A DNA stretch of 64,000 nucleotides from positions 930,001 through 994,000 of the forward strand of contig NZ_RBKT01000001.1 of assembly GCF_003633685.1 (NCBI RefSeq). The letters run 5' to 3'. The notes under the pieces were generated by a model. The model saw nothing but the letters and a program-made list of their open reading frames with translations. It was not told where the DNA came from and did not search any database. Both the position numbers and the translations under genes were made by a program. This DNA comes from Micromonospora pisi (lineage in GTDB: Bacteria > Actinomycetota > Actinomycetes > Mycobacteriales > Micromonosporaceae). Shown here piece by piece: positions 36,378-45,386 of this stretch. Positions within the stretch are counted from its first letter, which is position 1, and the number at the start of each line of letters is the position of its first letter.

Positions 36378-38783
36378 TCAGTCGAGCGTCGGCAGAGATG
36401 CTCCGTTGGGCAGGACCCGAACCTGGGCGGTACCCGTGTAGACCTTCGGCGTCGGCGATCGGTCCGCATCCGCGCTGATGACAACGCTGCCGGCAAGGGT
36501 GCGGTCGTGCGCCGAGAAGCCGGCGTACACCTCGATCTGGCCGGGCTCGACGGTGTAGTTCATGTCCCTGTCGTAGAAACCGAGTTGACCCGTGGGCAGG
36601 TCGAACCGCACAGCCACCCGCTGGCCGGCGGCGGCCGAGACGCGGGCGAAGCCCTTCAGCTCGAGCACCGGTCGGGTGACCGTTGCCTGCGGGTCGCGGA
36701 CGTAGAGCTGGACGACCTCCTCGCCCGCTCGATGGCCGGTGTTGGTCACCACGACCTCGACACTGACGCTGTCGCCGACGCGAACCTCCGCGTGTCGCAC
36801 CGTGGCCTCGTCGATGCTGAACGACGCGTATCCGAGGCCGTGCCCGAAGCAGTATCGCGGCGCGACCGGCGAATCCACGTAGTCGCCGTGCCAGTGCGAC
36901 CGGCCGCCGGACACCTTGTGGCCGTAGAAGACGGGTATCTGTCCCACGCTGCGGGGATACGAGATCGGCAGCCTTCCGCTCGGGTTCACCTCGCCGAGCA
37001 GCACCTCGGCGATCGCCTGCGCCCCGGTCTGGCCGGGCAACCAGGCCATCAGCACCGCGGCGCACTGCTCGTGCAGGAAGTCGCTGCCGACGGGTCGACC
37101 AGCGACGAGCACTGCCACGACGGGGGTACCGGTGGCGACGACGGCGCGGACCAGGTCTTCCTGGACGCCGGGGAGGTCCAGACTGGACCGGTCCCGTGAC
37201 TCGCCCGTTGTCGCCCTGGGCGTGAGACCCGAGCGGTCACCCAGGACCAGCACCGCGACATCGGCCGCCGCGGCCACCGCGACCGCCTCGTCGAAGCCAT
37301 CTGTCGACGGATCGACCACGTCGCATCCCGGCACGTAGCTCAGCCGGTCGCCCAGACGCGCCATGAGCTCGTCACGCACCGTGGGCACCCCGTCGGTACT
37401 CTCGTCAATCTCCAGATCGTCCGGGATCGTCATCATCTCGCCGAGCAGGCCCCGCCGCTCGCGCGCCTCGGTCAACGCCTCGATGTGGGCCGCGAACGAG
37501 TAGTCACCGAGCAGGTGTCGGGCGTCGTCGGCATTCGGCCCGATGAGAGCCACCGTTGCGGCTTCCGGAAGCAGCGGCAGGACGCCGTCGTTCTTGAGCA
37601 GGACGAGGCTGCGACGAGCGATCTCGAGCGCCACGTCCCGGTGCCGCTCGGCGTTCACCGCCGCCACGACCGCACCCTCGTCGACGTACGGGGCCTCGAA
37701 GAGCCCGAGTTCGAACTTGTGCCGTAGGACCCGCGAGACCGCCTCGTCGAGCCGCGCCTCGCTGACCTCGCCGGCGTCCAGTGCGCGCGTCAGGGCGTCC
37801 GCGTACGCGTCCGTGGCCGGAAGCTCGACGTCGACACCGGCGCCGAGGCCCAGCGTCGCCGCTTGCTGCTGGTCCTGCCCGAAGTGGTGGTACGAGTGGA
37901 GGTCGTTGACGGCGAAGTAGTCGGACACCACGCTTCCCCCGAAGCCCCACTGCCGGCGGAGGATGTCGACGAGGAGCTCGCGGTTGGCGTGGCACGGGAT
38001 CCCGTCCAGCTCGTGGTAGCCAGCCATCACCGACTGAAGGCCGCCCTCGCGGACCGCCGCTTCGAACGGATACAGGTAGACCTCCCGCAGCAGACGCGGC
38101 GGCAGGTGGGCCGGCGCCCAGTTCAGCCCACCCTCGGACGCCCCGTAACCGACGAAGTGCTTGGCCGTCGCGATGATGCCGTTGGTCAGGTCGGCGCCCT
38201 GGAGACCCTTGACGAACGCCACCCCCATCCGGGCCACCAGATACGGATCCTCGCCGTAGGTTTCCTCCGTCCGGCCCCACCGGGGGTCACGCACCACGTC
38301 CAGCACCGGAGAGAGCCCCTGGTGGCTGCCCATGGCGCGCATCTGCGCGCGAACGGCGTCCGCCAACTGCCCGTTCAGCTCCGGCGACCAGGTGCTCGCG
38401 ACCCCGATCGCCTGCGGGAAAATGGTCGCCTCCCGCGCCATCACACCCGAGCACACCTCCTCGTGCACGATCGCCGGGATCCCCAGGCGGGTCTCGGTCA
38501 CCAGGTACCGCTGGATCGCGTTGGCGACCTGCGCCACCTGCGCCGCCTTCAGGCTGGTGGCTCCCGCGACGCGGGTCACGTGCCCCAGGCCCTGCGCAAG
38601 GATCGGCCGGGCGCGCCGCACGGAGAACCGTCCGCCCTCCAGTACCGCGAACGCCCAGGTGCTGCCCAGTTGCGCGAGCTTCTCCTCGCGGGTCATCCGA
38701 GCCAACAGATCCGACACCCGTTCCTCGACGGGCGCGGTCGCATCGACGTAGGTCGCCCCGGTCTCCGGTTTCACAGTGGTCAT
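36378..38783 (-). CDS. Glycoside hydrolase family 3 beta-glycosidase
   Basis: 801 residues from ATG 38783; the upstream in-frame stretch overlaps the operator. No signal peptide, so cytoplasmic. The GH3 N-terminal barrel carries KHFVGYGASEGG and the nucleophile Asp288 in GSVVSDYFAV. The alpha/beta sandwich follows (SLVLLKNDGVLPLLPEAATV), and a fibronectin-III-like domain ends the protein (VTNTGHRAGEEVVQLYVRDP). There is no PA14 insert. GH3 enzymes of this layout are beta-glucosidases or beta-xylosidases; opposite a GH51 arabinofuranosidase, xylosidase is plausible. The two genes share a divergent control region. Confidence 0.92.
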   Translation of the reverse strand: MTTVKPETGATYVDATAPVEERVSDLLARMTREEKLAQLGSTWAFAVLEGGRFSVRRARPILAQGLGHVTRVAGATSLKAAQVAQVANAIQRYLVTETRLGIPAIVHEEVCSGVMAREATIFPQAIGVASTWSPELNGQLADAVRAQMRAMGSHQGLSPVLDVVRDPRWGRTEETYGEDPYLVARMGVAFVKGLQGADLTNGIIATAKHFVGYGASEGGLNWAPAHLPPRLLREVYLYPFEAAVREGGLQSVMAGYHELDGIPCHANRELLVDILRRQWGFGGSVVSDYFAVNDLHSYHHFGQDQQQAATLGLGAGVDVELPATDAYADALTRALDAGEVSEARLDEAVSRVLRHKFELGLFEAPYVDEGAVVAAVNAERHRDVALEIARRSLVLLKNDGVLPLLPEAATVALIGPNADDARHLLGDYSFAAHIEALTEARERRGLLGEMMTIPDDLEIDESTDGVPTVRDELMARLGDRLSYVPGCDVVDPSTDGFDEAVAVAAAADVAVLVLGDRSGLTPRATTGESRDRSSLDLPGVQEDLVRAVVATGTPVVAVLVAGRPVGSDFLHEQCAAVLMAWLPGQTGAQAIAEVLLGEVNPSGRLPISYPRSVGQIPVFYGHKVSGGRSHWHGDYVDSPVAPRYCFGHGLGYASFSIDEATVRHAEVRVGDSVSVEVVVTNTGHRAGEEVVQLYVRDPQATVTRPVLELKGFARVSAAAGQRVAVRFDLPTGQLGFYDRDMNYTVEPGQIEVYAGFSAHDRTLAGSVVISADADRSPTPKVYTGTAQVRVLPNGASLPTLD

Positions 38784-38982
38784 CTGGTCACCCCAATCGC
38801 CGCCACAGCCTGCTTTTGGCCTCATCGGTCTCGACGCCTCGACTCCCGTCCGGGTGCGGGCGGACGGCGGCAGGGACGCGGCGACGACGAGGATCGCCTG
38901 GGCACGAGACACCGACCGTACGGGGGCGACATGGTGCGGGCCGCCGGCGCGGACATTGATCGCGGGCATCGCGTTCCCTTGT

Positions 38983-39007
38983 GTAAACGTAATCGGTAAC
39001 GTTTACA
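38983..39007. promoter_or_regulatory. Shared LacI-type operator of the GH3-GH51 divergon
   Basis: GTAAACGT (38983-38990) and ACGTTTAC (38999-39006) form perfect 8-bp arms around AATCGGTA. The right part repeats the motif before the LacI gene at 36019. It is the only evident structure in the 346-nt intergenic region. Confidence 0.7.
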
Positions 39008-39129
39008 TCGATCACGAACGTAATCGACGACCATGATGTTGTCCAGACCTCGCACTGACCCCACCACCCCTGGCCCCGGCGTCGCGACGTCAACCTCGGC
39101 GGCGGGACCTCGCACGAAGGGAGCCTGCC

Positions 39130-40704
39130 CTGAACACCCACCTCGACGGAGCGCCGGGGCATCCGGCCGGCGCCGACAGTCCACTCCCCTATCGTCTGAG
39201 CCTCGACCCTCGTCGACGCGTCGCGCCGGTGCCTCGCCGGCTCTTCGGCTCGTTCGTGGAGCATCTGGGGCGCTGTGTCTACACCGGCATCTACGAGCCG
39301 GGGCACCCGACCGCCGACGGGGACGGCTTTCGACGTGACGTTCTCGCGCTCGTCCGGGAGTTGGGCGTCACCACGGTCCGCTATCCGGGCGGCAACTTCG
39401 TTTCCTCCTATCGCTGGGAGGACGGCATCGGCCCGGTCGACCAACGGCCGGCCAGGCTCGATCTCGCCTGGCACAGCCTGGAGACCAACGCGTTCGGGCT
39501 CGACGAGTTCATGCGCTGGGTCGGCAAGGCGGACGTCGACCCGATCATGGCGGTCAACCTCGGCACCCGCGGCACCGCCGAGGCCGTCGACCTCCTCGAG
39601 TACGCCAACCACCGTGGTGGCAGTCACCTCGCCGACCAGCGCCGCGACAACGGCGCGGACAGGCCGTACAGGATCAGGCTGTGGTGCCTCGGCAACGAGA
39701 TGGACGGCCCGTGGCAGGTGGGGGCGCGGTCCGCAACCGAGTACGGGCGCCTCGCGGCGCAGACCGCGAAGGCCATGCGCCGTTTCGATCCAGATCTCGA
39801 GCTTGTCGCCTGCGGCTCGTCGCACCTCGGCATGCCCACGTTCGGCAGTTGGGAACGCGATGTGCTCACCGAGGCGTACGACGACGTCGACCTGATCTCG
39901 CTGCACGCCTACTACCAGCCGGTCGACGACGACCTGCCCAGTTTCCTCGCCTCCGCCGAGGAGATGGACAGGTACATCGACTCCGTCACCGCCATCGCCG
40001 ATTCTGTCGGGGCGATCCGCAGGTCGACCAAGAAGATCATGATCGCGTTTGACGAGTGGAACGTCTGGTACCAGTCCGCCGCTCCGTCCACCCCGCCGAG
40101 CGGTGCGGACTGGCCGGTCGCGCCGCCCCTGCTGGAGGATCACTACAGCGTGGCCGACGCCGTCGTCGTCGGCGGTCTGCTGATCAGCCTGCTCCGGCAC
40201 AGCGACCGGGTGACCGCGGCCTGCCAGGCCCAACTGGTCAACGTCATCGCACCGATCATGACCGAACCCGGGGGCTCGGCCTGGCGCCAGACCATCTTCC
40301 ACCCCTTTGCCCGCACCGCCCGGCACGCCCGTGGCGCCGTGCTCGACGTGCTCCGCGACGGCAGCACGACGACCACCGACCGCTTCGGCGAAATCGACGC
40401 GGTCGACGCGGTCTCCACCTGGGACGACAGCACCGGCGAGATGACCGTGTTCCTCGTCAACCGCGTCACCGCCACCCCTAGCGAGGTGACCGTCGACGTC
40501 AGTGGCGCCCGGGTGAACGGGATCGTCGAATGCGTCACCGTTGGTGGCACCGACCTTGACGCCAGGAACACACCCGACGGCCCGGACCACGCCGCTCCGC
40601 GCCCTAACGACACGGCGCACCAGGCCGGTACCGGTGTGCGGCTGACCCTTCCACCCGCGTCCTGGACCATGCTGCGACTGGACGCCACGGAAGTGGCCCC
40701 GTGA
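39130..40704 (+). CDS. Intracellular GH51 alpha-L-arabinofuranosidase
   Basis: 524 residues if started at CTG 39130, seven bases after AAGGGAG. The GTG at 39229 would remove the first beta-strand that family members have before RRLFGSFVEHLGRCVYTG, and no ATG, GTG or TTG lies in frame between it and the stop at 39034. Catalytic residues: acid/base E190 in CLGNEMDGPW and nucleophile E309 in AFDEWNVWY. The C-terminal beta-sandwich ends PPASWTMLRLD. No signal peptide, as usual for GH51. It frees L-arabinose from imported arabino-oligosaccharides. Transcribed divergently from GH3. Confidence 0.93.
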   Translation: MNTHLDGAPGHPAGADSPLPYRLSLDPRRRVAPVPRRLFGSFVEHLGRCVYTGIYEPGHPTADGDGFRRDVLALVRELGVTTVRYPGGNFVSSYRWEDGIGPVDQRPARLDLAWHSLETNAFGLDEFMRWVGKADVDPIMAVNLGTRGTAEAVDLLEYANHRGGSHLADQRRDNGADRPYRIRLWCLGNEMDGPWQVGARSATEYGRLAAQTAKAMRRFDPDLELVACGSSHLGMPTFGSWERDVLTEAYDDVDLISLHAYYQPVDDDLPSFLASAEEMDRYIDSVTAIADSVGAIRRSTKKIMIAFDEWNVWYQSAAPSTPPSGADWPVAPPLLEDHYSVADAVVVGGLLISLLRHSDRVTAACQAQLVNVIAPIMTEPGGSAWRQTIFHPFARTARHARGAVLDVLRDGSTTTTDRFGEIDAVDAVSTWDDSTGEMTVFLVNRVTATPSEVTVDVSGARVNGIVECVTVGGTDLDARNTPDGPDHAAPRPNDTAHQAGTGVRLTLPPASWTMLRLDATEVAP

Positions 40705-40732
40705 GCGGCTGACGAACCAGCTGCCGGCGATG

Positions 40733-40778
40733 CCCCGGTCGCTTGCTCCTGGCTGTCGCCAGGGGCGAGCGACCGGGG
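40733..40778. terminator. Terminator hairpin between GH51 and esterase genes
   Basis: Arms CCCCGGTCGCT (40733-40743) and AGCGACCGGGG (40768-40778) lie between convergent genes; extra pairing is possible inside the loop. Confidence 0.7.
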
Positions 40779-40815
40779 CCGCGCCACCGTTCGTAGTGAG
40801 ACCTCGCACCGGGTT

Positions 40816-42390
40816 CTACCGGGCGTCGGCCGGTGCGCTCAGGGAACCGTTGAAGAGCCTGTCGCCCTGGTAGCGGGCAACCACCGGAGCGCCCAGTTCG
40901 CCGTGGACGGTTTTCTTCAGCCGGGCGACACCGTTGTGCACCGGCGCCGACCCGAGGTGCGTGTCGCCAGCGTAGAAGTCGACCTTGCCGGAGGGGGCGG
41001 AGGTGCTGGTGCTGACGGCACCGACCGTCGCGGTAGCGGTGACCTTGGTGTGGTGCGAGGCGCCCTCGGGTGCCGCCGTGACGTCGAGACCGGTCGTGGT
41101 GGCACGGAACGTCAGGGCCCGCAAATAGTGGTTCAACAGGGGGCGCCAGACGTGCCAGGTGTGCACGCCGGGCACGTTGTACTCGTCCAGCTCGACGCCG
41201 GACGCCCGCAGGGCGGCAGCGTTGCGCTGCGAGTTCTCGGCGATGTTGCCCAGGCGGTCCTGGAGCCCGGTGCCGATCATGATGCCGCCGGCCACCGCCT
41301 TCATGCTGTCGATCTGCGGCTGGGTGGCGGCCGGGCCGCCGGCGCTCCAGGCAGCGTGGTAGCCGAACAGGTCGGTGTGGTTGTACATGATGGTGTATGC
41401 CCGGCTGCCGCCGGCGGAGAAGCCACCGAACGCGCGGTCCTGCGGGCGGGTGGAGACGTGGTAGTTCTGCTCGACGAACGGGAAGATGTTGTTCCGCAGC
41501 TCGTTGACGTAGCCCTCGTTGCCGCCGGGCAGGCCGTTGAAGTCGGTGGAGACGATCACCATCGGCTGCACGGCACGATCCCTGATCGCGTTCTCCAGGA
41601 TGAGGTGGGCCACGCCCTGCATCGTCCAGGCGGTCGAGTGGTCACCACTGCCGTGGCTCAGGTAGAGGGTTGGGTACGGCTCGGCCCGGTTGGGGTCGTA
41701 GCCATGCGGCAGGTAGACGACGATGTCGTGCACTCCCGGCGGGTTCGTGGACAGCGGTGAGGAGTACCGCCGGGACTCCAACCGGCCGGTCTCAGCGACC
41801 GGCGCCTGGTAGCCGGTGTCGTACGTCGGGAACTTCTTGCTGGTCGGCACGTAGATCGTGCTGCGTACCGCACCGGGCGCGCCCGGATACTGCGGCTGGA
41901 TCTGCCATCGGTTCGCGGGGTCGTCGTGCAGCGTGCAGCCGGTGGCGAGCTCGTTGGCGCAGTCGTGGGTGAACGCGTAGCGGAAGGTGCCCGCCGGCAG
42001 CGGTGTGGTGAACGTCCACACCCCGTCGGAGCCCCTCTGCATGGGCAGGATGTGCCACGGGGTTGCCGCCACGTCGCCGGGCTGCCACTCGCCGGGTGGC
42101 CGAGCATCGCCGCAGTCCTGGCACGGGATGTTCTCCGGGCGCGAGTAGAACCAGTCGCCGTAGACGTGGACCTGCTGGACGTCCTCGGGCGCCCGATACC
42201 TGAAGGTGACCGCGTACCCGGCGGGCGGCTTGTCGGTGCGGGTGACGGTCGGGCCCAGCGGCGCGGGCGGCGCGGCCGACGCCGCGGGGGCCGCGACCGT
42301 TCCGGCCGCAACGGTGACGGCGGCGAGCAGTGCGAGCATCAGCCGACGACTCGGCGTCGGCGTCAGGGGACGGGGAATTGCGACGGGCAT
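40816..42390 (-). CDS. Secreted CE1-type esterase with N-terminal early-set and C-terminal Ig-like domains
   Basis: 524 residues from ATG 42390, with GAGGGAG upstream. A signal peptide ends near residue 40. An immunoglobulin-like early-set domain (YAVTFRYRAPEDVQQVHVYG, about 55-180) precedes an alpha/beta hydrolase (about 205-430), with the elbow FGGFSAGGSRAY and the histidine loop GVHTWHVWRPLL. A C-terminal Ig-like domain of the bacterial type 3 family (about 435-520, SAPSGKVDFYAGDTHLGSAP) may bind cell walls or substrate. It belongs to the feruloyl/acetyl xylan esterase group. A LacI-type motif 101-114 nt upstream links it to the other secreted hemicellulases. Confidence 0.88.
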   Translation of the reverse strand: MPVAIPRPLTPTPSRRLMLALLAAVTVAAGTVAAPAASAAPPAPLGPTVTRTDKPPAGYAVTFRYRAPEDVQQVHVYGDWFYSRPENIPCQDCGDARPPGEWQPGDVAATPWHILPMQRGSDGVWTFTTPLPAGTFRYAFTHDCANELATGCTLHDDPANRWQIQPQYPGAPGAVRSTIYVPTSKKFPTYDTGYQAPVAETGRLESRRYSSPLSTNPPGVHDIVVYLPHGYDPNRAEPYPTLYLSHGSGDHSTAWTMQGVAHLILENAIRDRAVQPMVIVSTDFNGLPGGNEGYVNELRNNIFPFVEQNYHVSTRPQDRAFGGFSAGGSRAYTIMYNHTDLFGYHAAWSAGGPAATQPQIDSMKAVAGGIMIGTGLQDRLGNIAENSQRNAAALRASGVELDEYNVPGVHTWHVWRPLLNHYLRALTFRATTTGLDVTAAPEGASHHTKVTATATVGAVSTSTSAPSGKVDFYAGDTHLGSAPVHNGVARLKKTVHGELGAPVVARYQGDRLFNGSLSAPADAR

Positions 42391-42490
42391 GTTCCTGCTC
42401 CCTCTTCGGCGTGTGGTCAGACCGCACCGAGCAGCCGACCAACCATTCGATGGTGAGGTGAACGGATACCAGTTACGAGCGATGCCGCTA

Positions 42491-42504
42491 TGCGAGCGCT
42501 AACA
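42491..42504. promoter_or_regulatory. LacI-type operator variant before esterase
   Basis: TGCGAGC-GCTAACA: the right half is identical to the perfect palindrome at 21838, the left half differs at two positions. Confidence 0.45.
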
Positions 42505-42609
42505 TCGGACCCTGTCGAGAACAGAAGCATGAAACGCATTAACGGTCAACACGCGGCGGGGGAATCACTTTTACGATCCGCAACGAAAACAATTTGGGCA
42601 GGATCCAGC

Positions 42610-42647
42610 CGCGCCCGAACGGCCACCAAAGAGCTCGTACGGGCGCG
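42610..42647 (-). terminator. Hairpin after the aldehyde dehydrogenase gene
   Basis: Arms CGCGCCCG (42610-42617) and CGGGCGCG (42640-42647), 14 nt beyond the end of the dehydrogenase gene on the minus strand. Confidence 0.5.
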
Positions 42648-42660
42648 ACCTACGGCACGG

Positions 42661-44178
42661 CTATTCGAGCTTCGATTCCAACCTCCCATCGACTCGCCGG
42701 GGAATGGCGACGTACTCGTCTCGAAGTTCCTCGGGAAGAACCCACTCCGGGGCGTCCTGCCACGCCAGCGGACGGAGGAATCGCCGGATCGACGTGGCGC
42801 CCACCGAGGTGTGTACGGCGTTGGTCGACGGCCAGGGCCCGCCGTGGTGCTGAGCCCACGACACGCGGACGCCGGTGGGATAGCCGTCGAAGACGATGCG
42901 ACCCGAGCGGGCGGCGAGCACGTCGACGAGCCGACGCACGACATCGTTGTCGTCCTCGGGTCCACGATGGATGGAACCGGTCAGCGACGGTGGGACGGTC
43001 GCCAGGACGGCGTCGAGTTCGACGACGTCGCGATACCGGACCACGACCATGAGCGGACCGAAGCACTCGTCGGCGATCTCGGCGGTCAGGCCCGGCAGAC
43101 CGACCTCCAGCAGTGTCGGCGCGACGGTGAAGCCCTCGCCGGGGTCGACCTGGGGCCGGGCCGAGACACGAGCGCCGGCCCGCTCGAACGCGGTAGCCCG
43201 ATTTTCGTAGGCGTCTCGGATGCGCTCGTTCAGCAGGATCGTGCCGCCTGCGGAGGCGACCCTGGCCCGCAGCGTGTCGACCAGGTGCTCACCGCCCGGA
43301 TCCGACGGGATGAACGCCAGCCCGGGCTTGGTGCACAGCTGACCGCCCGAGGCCGTGAAGGAGGCGAACAGTCCTTCGGCGATCTGCTCTCCCCGGTCGA
43401 CGGCCGCGCCGGGCAGGACGACGATCGGGTTCACGCTGCTGAGTTCGGCGTAGAGGGGAATGGGATCAGGTCGTTCGTCGATGGCCGCCTGGATGGCACG
43501 GGCGGCGCCGACGGAACCCGTCAAGGCGGCCGCCCGGATCGCGGGGTGGCGCACCAGCGAGCGGCCGGCCTGCTCGCCGTACACGATGGTGATCACACCA
43601 TCGGGACCGCCCATGCCACGGATGGCCGACTCGATCGCGTCAGCGGAGGCGTGCGATGTCAGCGGGTGCGACGGGTGGGCCTTGAGGACGGTGGGACAGC
43701 CCGCGGCGAGCGCGGAGGCGGTGTCGCCCCCGGCGACCGAGAAGGCGAACGGGAAGTTGCTGGCCCCGAAGACGGCAACCGGCCCGAGGGGTACGAGCAT
43801 CCGCCGCAGGTCAGGGCCGGGCCCGAGGGGTGTGTCGGCAGCGTGGTCGATGACCGCCTCGACGTACGCCCCGTCGCGCAACACGTCGCCGAACATCCGG
43901 AACTGGAGAGCGGCCCGCGTGAGTTCCTGGTCGAGCCGCGGGTGGCTCAGCCCGGTCTCCGCCTCCGCGGCTGCGACCAGGTCCACGCGACGGGACTCCA
44001 GGGACGCGGCGATGCGATCCAGCATCTCCGCTCTGCCGACTCTACCCAGGCCGGACAGCCACTGCGCCGCCCGCGACGCCCGGCCGGCGATGGCCTCCAG
44101 CCGAGACTCGTCCGTCTCGTGGAGATCCGTCGAGCGACGCCGGCCGTCGCGCGGATCGACCGTGATGACCACGTTCAC
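42661..44178 (-). CDS. 2-oxoglutarate semialdehyde dehydrogenase-like aldehyde dehydrogenase
   Basis: 505 residues from GTG 44178, which overlaps the stop of the preceding gene by four bases (GTGA). Conserved elements are FGASNFPFAFSVAGGDTASA, AELSSVNPIVV with the general-base Glu, and the nucleophile C282 in GGQLCTKPG. This sequence pattern is that of the 2-oxoglutarate (2,5-dioxovalerate) semialdehyde dehydrogenases that finish non-phosphorylative pentose or glucarate pathways, making 2-oxoglutarate with NADP+. Operon position directly after two sugar-acid dehydratases fits that role well. Confidence 0.9.
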   Translation of the reverse strand: MNVVITVDPRDGRRRSTDLHETDESRLEAIAGRASRAAQWLSGLGRVGRAEMLDRIAASLESRRVDLVAAAEAETGLSHPRLDQELTRAALQFRMFGDVLRDGAYVEAVIDHAADTPLGPGPDLRRMLVPLGPVAVFGASNFPFAFSVAGGDTASALAAGCPTVLKAHPSHPLTSHASADAIESAIRGMGGPDGVITIVYGEQAGRSLVRHPAIRAAALTGSVGAARAIQAAIDERPDPIPLYAELSSVNPIVVLPGAAVDRGEQIAEGLFASFTASGGQLCTKPGLAFIPSDPGGEHLVDTLRARVASAGGTILLNERIRDAYENRATAFERAGARVSARPQVDPGEGFTVAPTLLEVGLPGLTAEIADECFGPLMVVVRYRDVVELDAVLATVPPSLTGSIHRGPEDDNDVVRRLVDVLAARSGRIVFDGYPTGVRVSWAQHHGGPWPSTNAVHTSVGATSIRRFLRPLAWQDAPEWVLPEELRDEYVAIPRRVDGRLESKLE

Positions 44179-45386
44179 AGCAGTCCTCTCCTCACCAGAT
44201 TGCCCATGAGATCGCGGACGCCGAAGTGCCAGGGCTCGCACTCCTCCGCGTGCCACACCCGGTTGACCAGGGTGCCGAGTGCCGGGCAGCTGATTCGCAC
44301 CACGTCGTCGACCTTGTGGGTGAAGCCCTCACCGGGGCGGTCCCGGTCCTGGATGGGCGCGAACATGGTGCCGAGCATCAGGGCGGCACCGTCGGGATAG
44401 CGGTGGTGCGGGCCGATCAACTGCCGTACCAGTTCCTCCGGGTCGCGCGACATTCGAGTCATCTCCGAGACCGCCTCCAGTAGGAAGCCGTCCACACCGC
44501 GGACCTCCAGGCTGACTTCGAGTTCGCGCACCCGATCCATCCCGAACCGCTCATCGAAGAGCCGAATCAAGGGACCGAGGGCGCACGAGGCGTTGTTGTC
44601 CTTCGCCAGCGGAAGCAACAACGCCGAGCGGCCCTCCACATCCCGGAGGTTCACGTCGTTGCCGAGGGTGGCGCCGACGATCCGCCCGCTGGACTGGACG
44701 ATGAGCGTGACCTCGGGTTCCGGGTTGTTCCAGGTCGACGCGGCGAGCACCCCGACCGGAACGGCGGTGCCGACGGCGGAGAGGATCTGACCCTTGGTGA
44801 AGATCTCGGCGTCCGGGCCGATCCCCACCTCCAGGTACTGACTCCACATGCCCTCGGCGACCAACAGACTCTTCAGCCGATCCGCCTCGGCCGAGCCCGG
44901 AACCAGGCTGTGCAGGTCGACACCGACGTCGGCGAGCATTCGGCGACGGATGTCCGACGCGAGCAGCAGGTCTCCCAGTGCCCGTTCCTCGATGACGCGT
45001 TCGATCATCGAGATGGGGAAGGTGACGCCGGCAGCCTTGAGCACCTGGAGGTCGACCGGGGCGAGCAACCAGGGCCGGGTACGGCCACGGCTCGCGGCCC
45101 CCGTGTTGGCCAGTATCTCGTCGAAGTCGCCCACCCGCGGCCCGTCGAGTCCGGCCACGATGGCAGCGGGGTCGGGCAGCTCGCAGATGTCCCGGACGGT
45201 CGGGAACCGGTGGCTGATGTCGATGACCTCGCCGTCTCGGACGGTCACGGGCGAGGGGCCGTCGACGGACGGGTCCCAGATCCGGCCGACGAGGACGCTC
45301 TGGTCGGCATCGTCCGGCAGCGCCTCGCTGGCGGTACCGAACCAGTCTGCATCAGGGGTCATGCCCCGGGGCCGTGGCACCGTCAT
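44175..45386 (-). CDS. Fumarylacetoacetate-hydrolase-family 2-keto-3-deoxy sugar acid dehydratase
   Basis: 403 residues from ATG 45386, overlapping the upstream stop by four bases (ATGA). The FAH fold is shown by PWLLAPVDLQVLKAAGVTF, KGQILSAVGTAVPVGVLA, LGNDVNLRDVEG and SCALGPLIRLFDERFG. The metal-binding acids of the family should lie in the E-x-G and GNDVNLRD regions. Its length and ending resemble bacterial and archaeal enzymes acting on 2-keto-3-deoxy-pentonates. Between a sugar-acid dehydratase and a semialdehyde dehydrogenase, it would convert 2-keto-3-deoxy-pentonate to 2-oxoglutarate semialdehyde. Substrate stereochemistry cannot be decided. Confidence 0.85.
   Translation of the reverse strand: MTVPRPRGMTPDADWFGTASEALPDDADQSVLVGRIWDPSVDGPSPVTVRDGEVIDISHRFPTVRDICELPDPAAIVAGLDGPRVGDFDEILANTGAASRGRTRPWLLAPVDLQVLKAAGVTFPISMIERVIEERALGDLLLASDIRRRMLADVGVDLHSLVPGSAEADRLKSLLVAEGMWSQYLEVGIGPDAEIFTKGQILSAVGTAVPVGVLAASTWNNPEPEVTLIVQSSGRIVGATLGNDVNLRDVEGRSALLLPLAKDNNASCALGPLIRLFDERFGMDRVRELEVSLEVRGVDGFLLEAVSEMTRMSRDPEELVRQLIGPHHRYPDGAALMLGTMFAPIQDRDRPGEGFTHKVDDVVRISCPALGTLVNRVWHAEECEPWHFGVRDLMGNLVRRGLL

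Noticed and set aside
38788-40809. 673-residue minus-strand frame opposite GH51
   Set aside because: The opposite strand carries both GH51 catalytic glutamates in frame; this frame has no motif.
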